From Fusobacterium ulcerans (lineage in GTDB: Bacteria > Fusobacteriota > Fusobacteriia > Fusobacteriales > Fusobacteriaceae), in contig NZ_CP028105.1 of the NCBI RefSeq assembly GCF_003019675.1, forward strand, positions 822,282 through 886,281: DNA of 64,000 bases, written 5' to 3'. A program made the position numbers and the translations under genes. Of the stretch, positions 1 to 11,809 are shown piece after piece. Positions within the stretch are counted from its first letter, which is position 1. The number at the start of each line of letters is the position of its first letter. Below the pieces are notes generated by a model. The model did not search any database. It saw only the letters and a program-made list of their open reading frames with translations, and was not told the origin of the DNA.

Positions 1-522
1 TGCTCTCTCTGGTGGAAAATTTTCTTTTGGAATATATGCTGCTTCATTTTTTCCAAGATACTTTTCAAAAGCATCATTTTTAGAAGCAGCTGCCCCTATC
101 TCTACTAGATAGTTTGCTATATGGACTCTGCTAATAATATTTCCAGGTGCCATATTTTTAACCTTTTCCATATCCATCACTATACCACATTTTTCTAATT
201 TTTCCACTACTTTTTTATTTCTATTTTCCCTTGCCTTTTTTAATTCTTCCAGTTCAGCAAGAAATTCCTCATCTTCGAGATTAAGAAAATATCCCAGTAT
301 ATGCACTTCCAAATTATCAACATTACATGATATTTCTATTCCTTGTATAAATTCTATTCCCACTTCATCAGCAGTTTTTTTACCCTCTGCCAGTCCATCT
401 ACTGTATCATGATCTGTTATAGCTATTGTTTTCATACCAAATGATTTTGCTCTTTTTACAACTTCCTCTGGTGTGAAAGTTCCATCAGAAGCTATTGTAT
501 GTATATGCATATCCACTTCCAT
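1..522 (-). CDS. PHP-domain phosphoesterase (partial, C-terminus outside window)
   Basis: The reading frame starts at 522 and runs off the left edge, leaving 174 residues. It opens MEVDMHIHTIASDGTFTPEE, with the HxH metal-binding motif of PHP phosphoesterases, followed by AITDHDTV, a second metal-site motif. This is the pattern of the YciV/TrpH-like group, some members of which hydrolyse 3',5'-nucleoside bisphosphates or short RNA. The start is supported by an AGAGGTGAG ribosome-binding site a few bases upstream. The substrate cannot be told from this fragment. Confidence 0.85.
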   Translation of the reverse strand, partial: MEVDMHIHTIASDGTFTPEEVVKRAKSFGMKTIAITDHDTVDGLAEGKKTADEVGIEFIQGIEISCNVDNLEVHILGYFLNLEDEEFLAELEELKKARENRNKKVVEKLEKCGIVMDMEKVKNMAPGNIISRVHIANYLVEIGAAASKNDAFEKYLGKNEAAYIPKENFPPERA

Positions 523-555
523 AAACTCTCACCTCTTGTATATTTAGTAAAGAAA

Positions 556-579
556 GGCGTCTATTTTCCCACAGACGCC
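556..579 (-). terminator. Intrinsic terminator after the lipoprotein gene
   Basis: A GGCGTCT/AGACGCC 7-bp stem with a 10-base loop is followed on the minus strand by TTTCTTT. It lies about 30 bases past the stop of the lipoprotein gene, so it probably ends the secA-lipoprotein transcript before the PHP gene. The U-tract is imperfect. Confidence 0.6.
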
Positions 580-610
580 CCACCTTTTTGTTATATTATT
601 CTTTTATTTA

Positions 611-1351
611 TTAGTTATCCCATTTATCCAATTTTGAGAAATATTCAGGGTAAGCAATATATAATGCTTTAGCATTTATATTATTTTTTTCTATAGCAGT
701 TTTATTATCTTTTGCATTAATATTAGCTATTTTTATCATTCTAGCAGAAACTTCTCTGTTGTACCATACTTCTGTAGAGAAGAATTCATCTCTTTTGATG
801 AATTTGTTAAGAAGTTTTCTTAACTGCTTAGTATCTTTTTCATTTAGATCTGTTTGTTTTGAAAATGCAACTATTTTATTCCACTCATCTTCAGTAGCAA
901 CTACATCTTTAATATGATTAGATGGATTTTGCATTCTAACAAATGATTCTCTTACCATTCTATCAACTAATCCTTTTGGATCTTTGATATTTTCATTTTC
1001 CAAGAAGAATTTTCTAGGCATTTTTTTATTATATTTTGTTACTAAACCTAAAAATTGATCGTACTCATCATCAGTTATCTCAGTTACATCTTTTTTCTCT
1101 AATGACAATAAGAATTGGAAATCCTTTTCACTCATTTTTCCAGTTTTTCTCAAATACATAATAGGATTTTCGTCTCCATACCAGTCTTCAATAAGTGCTT
1201 CTCCCTCAATAACGTTGATTATAGTTTTATCCCATTCTTTAGCTGAAGCTTTTGTTATGTTGTATTTTTGTTCTAAAGAGCTTCCTTTTTCCATAGAGCT
1301 ACAAGAAATAAAAAACATTGAAATCAATAAACCTAAAAATAACTTTTTCAT
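611..1351 (-). CDS. Predicted lipoprotein of unknown function
   Basis: This is a 246-residue protein with a lipoprotein signal peptide: a short basic start (MKK), a hydrophobic stretch and the lipobox FISC at residues 14-17, so Cys17 would be lipidated. The mature part is charged, mostly helical-looking, and has no domain I recognise. It starts 21 bases after secA stops, behind a TAGGAGGAA ribosome-binding site, and probably shares the secA transcript. A cell-envelope location is inferred from the signal only. Confidence 0.8.
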   Translation of the reverse strand: MKKLFLGLLISMFFISCSSMEKGSSLEQKYNITKASAKEWDKTIINVIEGEALIEDWYGDENPIMYLRKTGKMSEKDFQFLLSLEKKDVTEITDDEYDQFLGLVTKYNKKMPRKFFLENENIKDPKGLVDRMVRESFVRMQNPSNHIKDVVATEDEWNKIVAFSKQTDLNEKDTKQLRKLLNKFIKRDEFFSTEVWYNREVSARMIKIANINAKDNKTAIEKNNINAKALYIAYPEYFSKLDKWDN

Positions 1352-1372
1352 TTAGTTCCTCCTAATTTTTGA

Positions 1373-4063
1373 TTACACTCTTCCACAGCAGTTTTTATGT
1401 TTTTTTCCGCTTCCACAAGGACAAGGATCATTTCTTCCTATTTTTTCAGAAGTTCTTGGTTGATTATTATCCTCTTCTTCATCCTCAGTATTATAATTTA
1501 CTTTACCCAGCGATTCTTCCTTTGGCTTTAATTCTTCCTCTTCTGGACTCTTAATTATAACTTTAAACAGGAATGAAGTTGTTTGTTCCTTTATTGTTTC
1601 AAGCATTTGCTCATAAAGTTCTCCAGAAAGAAGTTTATATTCTACTATTGGATCTCTTTGTCCATATGCTCTCAGGTAAATTCCTTCTCTCAATCCATCT
1701 AATGATTTCAAATGCTCTCTCCATCTTGAGTCAACTACTTCAAACAGTATATATTTCTCAAGTCTTCTCATTAGATCAGAACCTATTCTATTTTCTTTTT
1801 CATCATATTCTTTTACAATATCATTATACAATTTTTCTGCATAATTTTCTATACTTGTAGATTTATATTCAGTTAAATCTGTTATTTCATATCCGTATTT
1901 TTCATTTAAGAACTCTGCAAGCCCTATAATATCCCAGTCATCTTTAAATTCTCCAACAAATCTCTCTGTTACTTGTGAATGAATAGTATCTTTAAGCATA
2001 TGTAAAACTGTTTCTTTAAGATCATCTTTTACCATAGCTTCATTTCTGCTTGCATAGATAGCTCCTCTTTGTTTGTTCATAACATCATCAAACTCAAGAA
2101 GATTTTTTCTGATTCCAAAGTTTCTAGATTCTATTTTATTTTGCGCATTAGCTATTGCCTTATTGATCATTGAGTGAGTAATAGGCTCTCCCTCTGGAAG
2201 TCCTAATTTTTCCATTACAGTTTTAACTCTGTCTGAACCAAACAATCTCATTAAGTCATCTTCAAGAGATAGATAGAATTCTGATTCTCCAGGGTCTCCC
2301 TGTCTACCTGCTCTTCCTCTTAATTGATTATCTATTCTTCTAGATTCATGTCTTTCAGTTCCAAGGATAAATAATCCTCCTTGCTCCATAACTTTTTCTC
2401 TTTCTTCTTCACATTGTACTCTGTATTTTTCCAGTACTTCAGCATAATTTTCAGCATCTCTGCTTCCTACTTCTTCTACAGCAAGGAATTCAGGATTTCC
2501 TCCAAGCATGATGTCAGTACCTCTACCTGCCATGTTAGTAGCAATAGTTACAGTTCCAAATCTTCCAGCCTGTGCTACTATTTCTGCCTCTTGAGCATGG
2601 AATTTAGCATTTAATACATTATGAGGTATTTTTCTTGCTTTAAGAAGTTCAGAAAGATCTTCAGAACTTTTTATTGAAATAGTTCCCACAAGTACTGGCT
2701 GTCCTTTTCTATGTAATTCTTCTATTCTATTTATTATTGCATCTATTTTCTCTTTATGTGTCTTGAAAACCAAGTCTGGATGATCTTTTCTCATTACTGG
2801 TTTATTTGTAGGGATAACTACAACTTCCAATCCATATGTATGGACAAACTCTGCCGCTTCTGTTTCAGCAGTACCAGTCATTCCAGATAATTTCTCATAC
2901 ATTCTGAAATAGTTTTGAAGTGTGATTGATGCAAGAGTTTGGTTTTCTCCAGCTATGTTCACTCCTTCTTTTGCTTCTATAGCTTGGTGAAGACCATCTG
3001 AATATCTTCTTCCTTCCATAGCTCTTCCAGTAAATTCATCTATTATTATTACCTGTCCTTCACCATTTACCAGATAATCTCTGTCTCTTTTGAAAAGTTC
3101 TTTAGCTTTTAAAGCCTGATTCAGATAATGAGTAAGTTCTACATTTTCTGGAGAATAAAGGTTGTCTATTTTCAATAGTTTTTCAACTTTTGTTACACCT
3201 TTTTCAGTAAGAACAATGTTCTTAGCTTTCTCATCAACTTCATAGTCTCCCCATTTTTCAGGTGGAATATCCATTTCTTTTTTAGCTTTTACATCTTTGA
3301 TTCCTTCAGTTTCATAGCTTCTGCTTAACATTGAAACTATTTGATAGAACACTTTATACCATTTGATAGATTCAGTAGCAGCACCAGATATAATAAGTGG
3401 TGTTCTTGCTTCGTCTATAAGGATAGAGTCAACCTCATCCACTATACAGTAGTTAAGTTCTCTTTGTACTCTCTCTTCTATACTTCCTACCATGTTGTCT
3501 CTCAAGTAGTCAAATCCAAATTCTGAGTTTGTACCATATGTAATATCACTGTTATAAGCTTGTTTTCTCTGCTCTGTTGATATACCATTTAATATTACTC
3601 CAGAATTTAATCCAAGGAAGTCATAAACTCTTCCCATCATATCTCTGTCTCTTGAAGCAAGATAATCATTTACAGTTATAATATGTACACCTTTTCCAGT
3701 AAGGGCATTTAAGTATACAGGACATGTTGCCACAAGAGTTTTTCCTTCTCCTGTTTTCATTTCAGTGATTTTTCCTTCATGAAGTACTATTCCACCAATA
3801 AGCTGAACATCGTAATGTCTAAGTCCTAAAACTCTCTTAGATGTTTCTCTTACTGTTGCAAATGCTTCAGGTAGAATATCATCTAAAGTTTCACCTTTAG
3901 CTAATCTTTCTTTGAAGTAAGCAGTTTTTGCTTTTAGCTGCTCATCAGTAAGTTTTTCAAAATCAGGCTCAAGCTGATTGATAACATCTACTATCTTCCT
4001 TATCCTCTTTATTTCTCTATCGTTTTTAGTACCAAATATCTTTTTTAACAAATCTCCTATCAT
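1373..4063 (-). CDS. secA: Preprotein translocase ATPase SecA
   Basis: SecA is the peripheral ATPase that pushes unfolded preproteins through SecYEG. The 896-residue length fits the family. Visible hallmarks are the Walker A segment [12 protein letters not shown] near residue 103, the DEAD-type [16 protein letters not shown] near residue 208, the helicase segment [10 protein letters not shown] with [17 protein letters not shown], and a C-terminal zinc-binding tail [14 protein letters not shown] that contacts SecB or ribosomes. The acidic linker (EDEEEDNN) before the zinc tail is typical. It is transcribed before the small lipoprotein gene and has its own likely promoter. Confidence 0.98.
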   Translation of the reverse strand: MIGDLLKKIFGTKNDREIKRIRKIVDVINQLEPDFEKLTDEQLKAKTAYFKERLAKGETLDDILPEAFATVRETSKRVLGLRHYDVQLIGGIVLHEGKITEMKTGEGKTLVATCPVYLNALTGKGVHIITVNDYLASRDRDMMGRVYDFLGLNSGVILNGISTEQRKQAYNSDITYGTNSEFGFDYLRDNMVGSIEERVQRELNYCIVDEVDSILIDEARTPLIISGAATESIKWYKVFYQIVSMLSRSYETEGIKDVKAKKEMDIPPEKWGDYEVDEKAKNIVLTEKGVTKVEKLLKIDNLYSPENVELTHYLNQALKAKELFKRDRDYLVNGEGQVIIIDEFTGRAMEGRRYSDGLHQAIEAKEGVNIAGENQTLASITLQNYFRMYEKLSGMTGTAETEAAEFVHTYGLEVVVIPTNKPVMRKDHPDLVFKTHKEKIDAIINRIEELHRKGQPVLVGTISIKSSEDLSELLKARKIPHNVLNAKFHAQEAEIVAQAGRFGTVTIATNMAGRGTDIMLGGNPEFLAVEEVGSRDAENYAEVLEKYRVQCEEEREKVMEQGGLFILGTERHESRRIDNQLRGRAGRQGDPGESEFYLSLEDDLMRLFGSDRVKTVMEKLGLPEGEPITHSMINKAIANAQNKIESRNFGIRKNLLEFDDVMNKQRGAIYASRNEAMVKDDLKETVLHMLKDTIHSQVTERFVGEFKDDWDIIGLAEFLNEKYGYEITDLTEYKSTSIENYAEKLYNDIVKEYDEKENRIGSDLMRRLEKYILFEVVDSRWREHLKSLDGLREGIYLRAYGQRDPIVEYKLLSGELYEQMLETIKEQTTSFLFKVIIKSPEEEELKPKEESLGKVNYNTEDEEEDNNQPRTSEKIGRNDPCPCGSGKKHKNCCGRV

Positions 4064-4113
4064 CTACAATTTTCCTCTCTTTAAATTATTATTCTGACAC
4101 TTTATCAAGATAT

Positions 4114-4142
4114 ATGCTACCATAAATCTTCTCGATAGTCAA
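4114..4142 (-). promoter_or_regulatory. Probable sigma-70 promoter for secA
   Basis: On the minus strand, TTGACT (4142-4137) and TAGCAT (4119-4114) are separated by 17 bases and lie about 50 bases upstream of the secA start. The -35 box is near consensus. The -10 box is weaker. Confidence 0.5.
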
Positions 4143-4163
4143 TTAAAGGTGCCTGTTTTTATA

Positions 4164-6257
<2,094 letters not shown>

Positions 6258-6321
6258 TTATCTACATTTTTCATACTGACATTATATCATTTTTTTCAAA
6301 GATTTTTTCCAAAAATATTAT

Positions 6322-6350
6322 TTGTTCATATGATAAAAAAATGTTAATAT
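6322..6350 (+). promoter_or_regulatory. Probable promoter of the pyrophosphatase gene
   Basis: TTGTTC and TAATAT are spaced by 17 bases, about 43 bases ahead of the ATG. The gap between ligA and this gene is otherwise A+T-rich, with no other signal seen. Confidence 0.45.
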
Positions 6351-6392
6351 ATTTGAAACAGCAATTTAAGAAAAATAAGGAGGTTTTTTCGA

Positions 6393-8009
6393 ATGGAGCC
6401 TATTTTGATTTTTGGACATAGACATCCAGATACAGATTCTATCTGTTCTTCAATTGCCTTAGCTGAACTAAAAAAAGAGATGGGAATAAATGCTATTCCT
6501 TACAGACTTGGTGATATAAATAAAGAAACAGAATATGTCTTAAAATATTTTGGTGTAAAAGTTCCTAAACTTTTAAAAACAGTTAGTGCTCAGATATCTG
6601 ACCTGACTAGAGTGGAAAAAAAGACTTTATCTATAGATGATTCTTTGAGGTCAGCTTTGGATATAATGACAGTGGAAAATTTTTCCAGTCTTCCTGTAGT
6701 AGATGACAAAAAACAGCTTAAAGGTATGATTCATATCTCTGATATTGCTAATACTTACCTTAATCTTGAACATTCAGATCTTTTTGGAAAATATAAGACA
6801 ACATATGAAAACCTGAAAGATGTTCTTGATGGAATAATTGTAAGCGGTACTTATCCAAGTGGTATTATCACTGGAAATCTAAAAGCTGTATCTGAACTGG
6901 AAAATGTTACTCAGGGAGATATAGTTGTAACTACATCTATGGTAGATGGTATCGACAGATCAATCAAAGCTGGAGCAAAGGTTATAATCGTTGCTTGTGA
7001 TGAGGATGATTTTATCAGCCCAAGAGTAACTTCTGACTGTGCTATTATGAGGGTTCACGCTAACCTTTTCAAGACAATAAGTCTTGTAAGCCAGTCGCTT
7101 TCATTATCATCTATAATGAATAATACAAAGTTCTATTCATTTAAAAAAGATGATTTTTTACATGATATAAAAGATATAATGAAAGAAGCAACACAGACAA
7201 ACTTCCCAGTTACTGAAAAAGATGGAACAGTATATGGAACTATTAGAACTAAAAACCTGATTAATTTTACAAGAAAACAGGTTATTTTAGTTGACCATAA
7301 TGAACTGGCTCATTCAGTAGAGGGATTACAAGATGCAAAAATATTACAGGTTATTGACCACCACAAATTTGGAAATTTCATTACTGATGAACCTGTAAAA
7401 ATAAATGCTGAAATAGTTGGATGTACTTGTACTATTGTCTATGAATTATTCAGAGAGGCGAGAATTACTCCATCTAAAAAAGCTGCTGGACTTATGATGA
7501 GTGCTATTCTTTCAGATACACTTATGTTCAAGTCTCCTACTTGTACTCAGAAAGATATAGATACAGTTAAAGAACTTGCCCTTATCTGTGAAGAGCTTGA
7601 TTATGAAGAGTATGGAATGAATATGCTTATAGCAGGAACTTCTCTTGCTAACAGATCTCCATATGAAATACTTACTACAGATATGAAGGAATTCTCTATG
7701 AATGGAATTAATATGGGAATTGCTCAAGTAAATACTGTAGACGTAGCTGGGCTTTTAAATAAACAGGCTGATTTGGAAAGAGTTATGAAAGAGATAAATA
7801 AAAATTCTGAATTCTCAATGTTTATACTTATTATTACAGATATAATAAAATCTGGTTCTTATGCTATGGTAGCTGGAGATTTCCCTGAACTTATAGAGAG
7901 AGCTTTTAATGTTCAGCTGGAAAATAACCTTACATGGCTGGAAGGAGTAGTTTCAAGAAAGAAACAGATAGTTCCTTTCCTTATGGCTGCAAGTCAGAGT
8001 TTAGATTAA
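6393..8009 (+). CDS. ppaC: Nucleotide-regulated manganese-dependent inorganic pyrophosphatase (CBS-PPase)
   Basis: This is a family II pyrophosphatase (538 residues) hydrolysing PPi to phosphate in the cytoplasm. The DHH catalytic region is split: IFGHRHPDTDSICSS at residues 5-19, and VIDHHKFGNF near 325 after a regulatory insert. The insert holds one CBS motif (about 70-125), a DRTGG-like domain (about 160-235) and a second CBS (about 240-300). The DHHA2 domain follows and ends with the substrate-binding RKKQ. In characterised clostridial relatives, CBS-DRTGG inserts bind AMP/ADP (inhibitory) and ATP or diadenosine polyphosphates (activating). The AAGGAGG ribosome-binding site fixes the start. 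Confidence 0.95.
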   Translation: MEPILIFGHRHPDTDSICSSIALAELKKEMGINAIPYRLGDINKETEYVLKYFGVKVPKLLKTVSAQISDLTRVEKKTLSIDDSLRSALDIMTVENFSSLPVVDDKKQLKGMIHISDIANTYLNLEHSDLFGKYKTTYENLKDVLDGIIVSGTYPSGIITGNLKAVSELENVTQGDIVVTTSMVDGIDRSIKAGAKVIIVACDEDDFISPRVTSDCAIMRVHANLFKTISLVSQSLSLSSIMNNTKFYSFKKDDFLHDIKDIMKEATQTNFPVTEKDGTVYGTIRTKNLINFTRKQVILVDHNELAHSVEGLQDAKILQVIDHHKFGNFITDEPVKINAEIVGCTCTIVYELFREARITPSKKAAGLMMSAILSDTLMFKSPTCTQKDIDTVKELALICEELDYEEYGMNMLIAGTSLANRSPYEILTTDMKEFSMNGINMGIAQVNTVDVAGLLNKQADLERVMKEINKNSEFSMFILIITDIIKSGSYAMVAGDFPELIERAFNVQLENNLTWLEGVVSRKKQIVPFLMAASQSLD

Positions 8010-8034
8010 TACAAAACAGACTATTATTAAAGAA

Positions 8035-8313
8035 TAGAGATTGATTAAAAAACTAAGATAAATTTTAGAAATTTGGAAATTGGAGGAGTTTGTGTACTTA
8101 ATGAAGTAAGTAAAATGTAAAAAACAGTATGTCTGAGTGAAAACGAGTTTCCAGTAATTAAGCAGTTAGAATTTTAACTGCTATAATTACTGAGATGCAA
8201 CAGTGGAACTGTTGTAATCCTTCATCTATTCTTTTATGTTTTATGAACAAAATTAATAACAAACTTCTCCACTGGAAAAGTTCCAAAATTTTTATTTTAG
8301 GAATCAATCTCTA
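8035..8313. repeat. Long imperfect palindromic intergenic element (MITE-like or structured RNA)
   Basis: The roughly 300 bases between the pyrophosphatase and the FUSC-type gene hold no gene but are highly structured. The ends are perfect 12-base inverted repeats (8035-8046 TAGAGATTGATT and 8302-8313). The match continues imperfectly inward for about 57 bases, to AGTTTGT/ACAAACT. Inside are a strong 17-bp hairpin (8152-8168 with 8175-8192, one bulged A) and a smaller one (CAACAG...CTGTTG, 8198-8214). The right end reaches the last codon of the minus-strand gene. No transposase or obvious target duplication was seen. It could be a non-autonomous transposon or a structured noncoding RNA. Confidence 0.6.
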
Positions 8314-9288
8314 TATTTTTTTCTCCCCATCTAATGTATATTTTTTCATAAAATCCTTCTTAATTTCAAGAAATTCTTCTATGTCATTAAAAAATTGCAA
8401 CAATACTGCCCTGCTTTCAAATTCAACTCTGCTCTTTGGAAGAGGCATGCTTTTAAATTTTTCTCTCAATGCCTCCAATTCCTCCAAAGCTTCAAGATAA
8501 AGTTTATCTACTCCTATTGAGCTTCCAACTTTTCTTGTAAATTCTGAAACAATAAATGTATGCTCACTACTTATGAAAAAATTATAAAAATGTCTTCTCA
8601 TTCTCATTAAAACTTTGTATTGAGCTCTTTTCATGTTAAAAACTTCTATCTCATATCTCGAACCATAGAACAAAGCATTATTATAGTCCTTATATGCTAA
8701 ATCTCTTCCTATGTCCAGTTCTTTTCTCAAATCTTTAAATACTTTATCTTCATCAACAAATATAGCTCCAGTTATCAGTTCATCACTCATATAACTTAGA
8801 ATTTTTTTCATAAAATTATCTACATTTTCCTGAGTATGCTTTATTTTTTTAGTCACATCAGGCATATATAGATTTAAAACTATAGCTATCACTGCCCCAA
8901 GTACTAATATCAATATTTCATTTGAAAGTATTTTTAAGGATATATTTTTTTCTGTCAAAATATGAGTTGCAAGTACTACTGTTACTAAAAATCCTTGAAA
9001 CAAATTAAATTTTAAACATACTGGCATAAATATCAAGATAAAAAGTCCAAATACAAATGGTGTATATCCCCAGAAATAAAAAAACATTGCTGCTATAAAA
9101 AGCCCCACAAGGGAAGCTATAAATCTTTCTATAGCTATTTTCACTGATTCTTTTTTAGTTGTCTGTATACTTATTATTGTAACTATCCCAGCTGTTACTC
9201 CATAACTTATTCCCATAACCTGAGCCAGATATATTGCCAAAAATGTCCCCAAAGCAGTTTTTATAACTCTATGATCAAAATAATTCAA
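8311..9288 (-). CDS. FUSC / aromatic-acid-exporter family membrane protein
   Basis: This 325-residue integral membrane protein has about six closely spaced N-terminal transmembrane segments (residues 10-155), then a cytoplasmic helical domain of about 170 residues rich in charged residues. The layout matches the DUF939/ArAE-FUSC group, related to p-hydroxybenzoic-acid efflux proteins. The substrate is unknown. The start is a TTG codon at 9288-9286, chosen because a strong AAAGGAGG site sits 6 bases upstream and no ATG/GTG lies nearby. It stands alone as a transcription unit. Confidence 0.8.
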   Translation of the reverse strand: MNYFDHRVIKTALGTFLAIYLAQVMGISYGVTAGIVTIISIQTTKKESVKIAIERFIASLVGLFIAAMFFYFWGYTPFVFGLFILIFMPVCLKFNLFQGFLVTVVLATHILTEKNISLKILSNEILILVLGAVIAIVLNLYMPDVTKKIKHTQENVDNFMKKILSYMSDELITGAIFVDEDKVFKDLRKELDIGRDLAYKDYNNALFYGSRYEIEVFNMKRAQYKVLMRMRRHFYNFFISSEHTFIVSEFTRKVGSSIGVDKLYLEALEELEALREKFKSMPLPKSRVEFESRAVLLQFFNDIEEFLEIKKDFMKKYTLDGEKKI

Positions 9289-9368
9289 AGTATCCCTCCT
9301 TTAAATTTTTTTATAATATTTTTATACTTCTGAAACCTTACTTTTCTTTTTTTCTATTTTAACAAAAA

Positions 9369-9386
9369 AAGGCGGATAGCCGCCTT
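9369..9386 (-). terminator. Intrinsic terminator overlapping the EIIB-like stop codon
   Basis: The minus-strand sequence reads AAGGCGGCTATCCGCCTTTTTTTG, a 7-bp GC-rich stem with a 4-base loop and seven Ts. The TAA stop of the upstream gene lies in the 5' arm. Confidence 0.9.
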
Positions 9387-9774
9387 ATCTATTTTTTTCT
9401 CTTATATCATTTATTTCCTCAGCTAACTTTTCAGCTTTCAGTCCAATAATAATATGAATCTTTGTATCTGTAAGTTTTATAACTTTATGAGCCCCTAAAA
9501 CAATTATTCTCTTTTCATCCAACAGAGAACCATCTTTCATTATTACTCTTATTCTTGTCATACATGGGTCTACACTTACTATATTTTTCTCTCCACCTAA
9601 AGCTTTGATATATAGTTTCCCCATTCCTGAAAATTTCTTTTCTTCAAGTTTATCCAAATCAACACAATTTACTCTTTTCATTTTAGTGATCAGTTTATAT
9701 TTTCTGATAATTATTGCTGCTACAACTAGTATAATTATCCCAATTATCCAATATAACCACTTGGTCGATTCCAT
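9385..9774 (-). CDS. Membrane-anchored PTS EIIB-like protein (glucose-type IIB domain)
   Basis: This is a 129-residue protein. Residues 5-25 form one transmembrane helix. The rest resembles the glucose-family phosphotransferase IIB domain: IKALGGEKNIVSVDPCMTRI contains the phosphorylatable cysteine in the D-x-C-x-TR-x-R context. There is no IIC permease or IIA domain in the frame or next door. A AGGGAGGGAG ribosome-binding site precedes the ATG. Because a lone anchored IIB cannot move sugar by itself, it may serve other permeases or act as a phosphorylation-state sensor. That role is inference. Confidence 0.8.
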   Translation of the reverse strand: MESTKWLYWIIGIIILVVAAIIIRKYKLITKMKRVNCVDLDKLEEKKFSGMGKLYIKALGGEKNIVSVDPCMTRIRVIMKDGSLLDEKRIIVLGAHKVIKLTDTKIHIIIGLKAEKLAEEINDIREKNR

Positions 9775-9837
9775 AACTCCCTCCCTTATTAATTAATCAT
9801 CACCTATAATATAACGATTTTAACAAAAGTTGTCAAG

Positions 9838-10878
9838 TTATGATATTATTCCCCCACCTAGTACCAAATTTTTGTAATACAACACCAAATGCTGTCCAGG
9901 AGCAGTCTGAGGATTCTCTTCATCAAACTCAAAAAAAAGTTTTTCATTCTCAAATAAAATTTTTCCACTTGCACCAAAGCTAGAAAATCTCGGTCTTCCA
10001 ATAATTTTTTTATCTAAAATATCAGTTATTTTTACAGATAATTTAAATTTTTTTAGTTCTACTCTTTTTTGGTACAGTTCTTCATATTCTCCGATAGTTA
10101 TTTCATTTTTTTCTTTATTTATTTTTGTTATAAAATATGCCCTTGGAAGTTTAAGTCCCAGACCTCTTCTTTGACCAATAGTATATAGTTGATACCCTTC
10201 ATGCTCTCCCATAATATTCCCATTGCTGTCTATGAAATTGCCTTTTTTTATCTTATCTCCTAAATTTTTTCTAAGAAATTCTATATACCCTTCCTTAGCA
10301 AAACATATTCCCTGACTGTCTTCTTTATCATGTACTTCCAATCCAATATTCTTCGCTATCTCTCTTATCTGTTTTTTTTCATAAGAATGAAGTGGAAAAA
10401 GAAGTCTTGATATTTTATCATTATCCAGTCTGTAAAGCATATAGCTTTGATCTTTTCTGGGATCATATGAAACTTTCAACAGATCTCTTTTGAATTCTTC
10501 TGAATATTCTACCGAACTATAATGCCCTGTAGCTACAAAATATGCTCCTTCTTTGTCTGCTGTTTCAAAAAGAACTCTCATTTTTACTCTTTCATCACAG
10601 ATGACACAGGGAGAAGGAGTTATTCCCTGAGAATATCCCTCAAGGAAATCGTCTATAACTTCCTTTTGAAATAATTCTTCTATATCTATTATTTTATGTT
10701 CAATTCCAAGAAAATCACATATCCTTTGAGCAGCTTTTATCTCTTCATTGAGAGATTTTTCTTTTTTATGATTCAGTGTTACACCTATGACTTCATATCC
10801 CTGTTCCTTCAAAAGATATGCTCCCACAGAAGAATCTACTCCTCCGCTCATTCCTATGACTGCCTTTTTTCTATTCAT
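9838..10878 (-). CDS. mnmA: tRNA-specific 2-thiouridylase MnmA
   Basis: MnmA thiolates U34 of Glu, Gln and Lys tRNAs. The start MNRKKAVIGMSGGVDSSVGA gives 346 residues, with the PP-loop SGGVDSS at 10-16. The two catalytic cysteines lie in PSPCVICDE and DSQGICF. The conserved QLYTIGQRRGLG motif is also present. I chose the ATG at 10878 (AGGAG nine bases upstream) over a possible start 48 bases further up, because the family begins just before the PP-loop. Its ATG overlaps the end of the upstream channel gene by 8 bases (ATGAATAG), so translation is probably coupled. Confidence 0.95.
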   Translation of the reverse strand: MNRKKAVIGMSGGVDSSVGAYLLKEQGYEVIGVTLNHKKEKSLNEEIKAAQRICDFLGIEHKIIDIEELFQKEVIDDFLEGYSQGITPSPCVICDERVKMRVLFETADKEGAYFVATGHYSSVEYSEEFKRDLLKVSYDPRKDQSYMLYRLDNDKISRLLFPLHSYEKKQIREIAKNIGLEVHDKEDSQGICFAKEGYIEFLRKNLGDKIKKGNFIDSNGNIMGEHEGYQLYTIGQRRGLGLKLPRAYFITKINKEKNEITIGEYEELYQKRVELKKFKLSVKITDILDKKIIGRPRFSSFGASGKILFENEKLFFEFDEENPQTAPGQHLVLYYKNLVLGGGIIS

Positions 10879-11809
10879 TACTCTTTTCTCCTGATTTATC
10901 AGTTTCCTTTGTCTTATCTCCATCATCTTTTTGAACTATTTGAAAATTCAGTATTCCTGAACTTAAAGTTATTCCTAGAGAAAAATTCAAAAGGAATATT
11001 CCAGTCAGTGCTTCTATTATAACAAAAAATTGTCCCAGAAATTTCAATGGATATATATCTCCATATCCCAAAGTTGTCAAAGTAACAAAGCTGAAATAAA
11101 TATGTTTAAAGTAGAAATACAAAGTAGTATTTACATCTTCCATTCCATGAAAAGCTGTTCCATCATAATAGATATTTATTACTGAATAAAGTGCACCAAA
11201 ACTTATCCCTAGAGTTATATATGTCATCAGAGTAATTATTACATCACTGCTTTTTACTTTTCTCTTTCTAAGGATTATATCTGTTACACAATATTTTATA
11301 AGAACAATGTGGCTGGTAAAAAGAAGCATTATATTTACAGCAAAAACGAGATAATATACATCTTCATATTCATTCCCTATTTTTCCTATATTAAGCCCAA
11401 AAATAACTATTGTAATAGGAATGCATACTATGTAGTAAAGTATCAGAATTATTGCTTTAAATGCTCCATCTTTGAAGATAAGATTTTTTCTTCCTATGAC
11501 GATTATTGGAAATATACTCACAAATAATACTGGAATCTGTTTGAAAGTCTGGAAATTCAGTTTAAATATATTTATAGATTTCATACTGCACAGCTGTGAA
11601 ATTATAGGAAGAAAAATAGATATAGCTGCTGTCATCTTTATTAAGAAAATTATAAAATCATAATTTTCACTTTTTCTAGCTATATCTATTATCATCTTCA
11701 TCTTAGATTTAAAATCAAGATTCTTTTTTACTATCTCCACTACATATCCAAGATCTAAATCCTCAGCCAGCATTTTGAATAACTTATCTTTTATACTATT
11801 CAGTTTCAT
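10871..11809 (-). CDS. Two-pore-helix-type potassium channel family protein
   Basis: This is a 312-residue membrane protein. Several hydrophobic segments (about 60-200) precede a pore loop with the potassium selectivity filter TLTTLGYGDIYP, followed by a last transmembrane helix and a short basic tail. This is the Ion_trans_2 signature. I see no RCK/TrkA-N regulatory domain. The start codon lies inside the 3' end of birA (14-base overlap), and its end overlaps mnmA, giving a tightly coupled birA-channel-mnmA arrangement. Potassium selectivity follows from the GYG filter. Gating is unknown. Confidence 0.85.
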   Translation of the reverse strand: MKLNSIKDKLFKMLAEDLDLGYVVEIVKKNLDFKSKMKMIIDIARKSENYDFIIFLIKMTAAISIFLPIISQLCSMKSINIFKLNFQTFKQIPVLFVSIFPIIVIGRKNLIFKDGAFKAIILILYYIVCIPITIVIFGLNIGKIGNEYEDVYYLVFAVNIMLLFTSHIVLIKYCVTDIILRKRKVKSSDVIITLMTYITLGISFGALYSVINIYYDGTAFHGMEDVNTTLYFYFKHIYFSFVTLTTLGYGDIYPLKFLGQFFVIIEALTGIFLLNFSLGITLSSGILNFQIVQKDDGDKTKETDKSGEKSNE

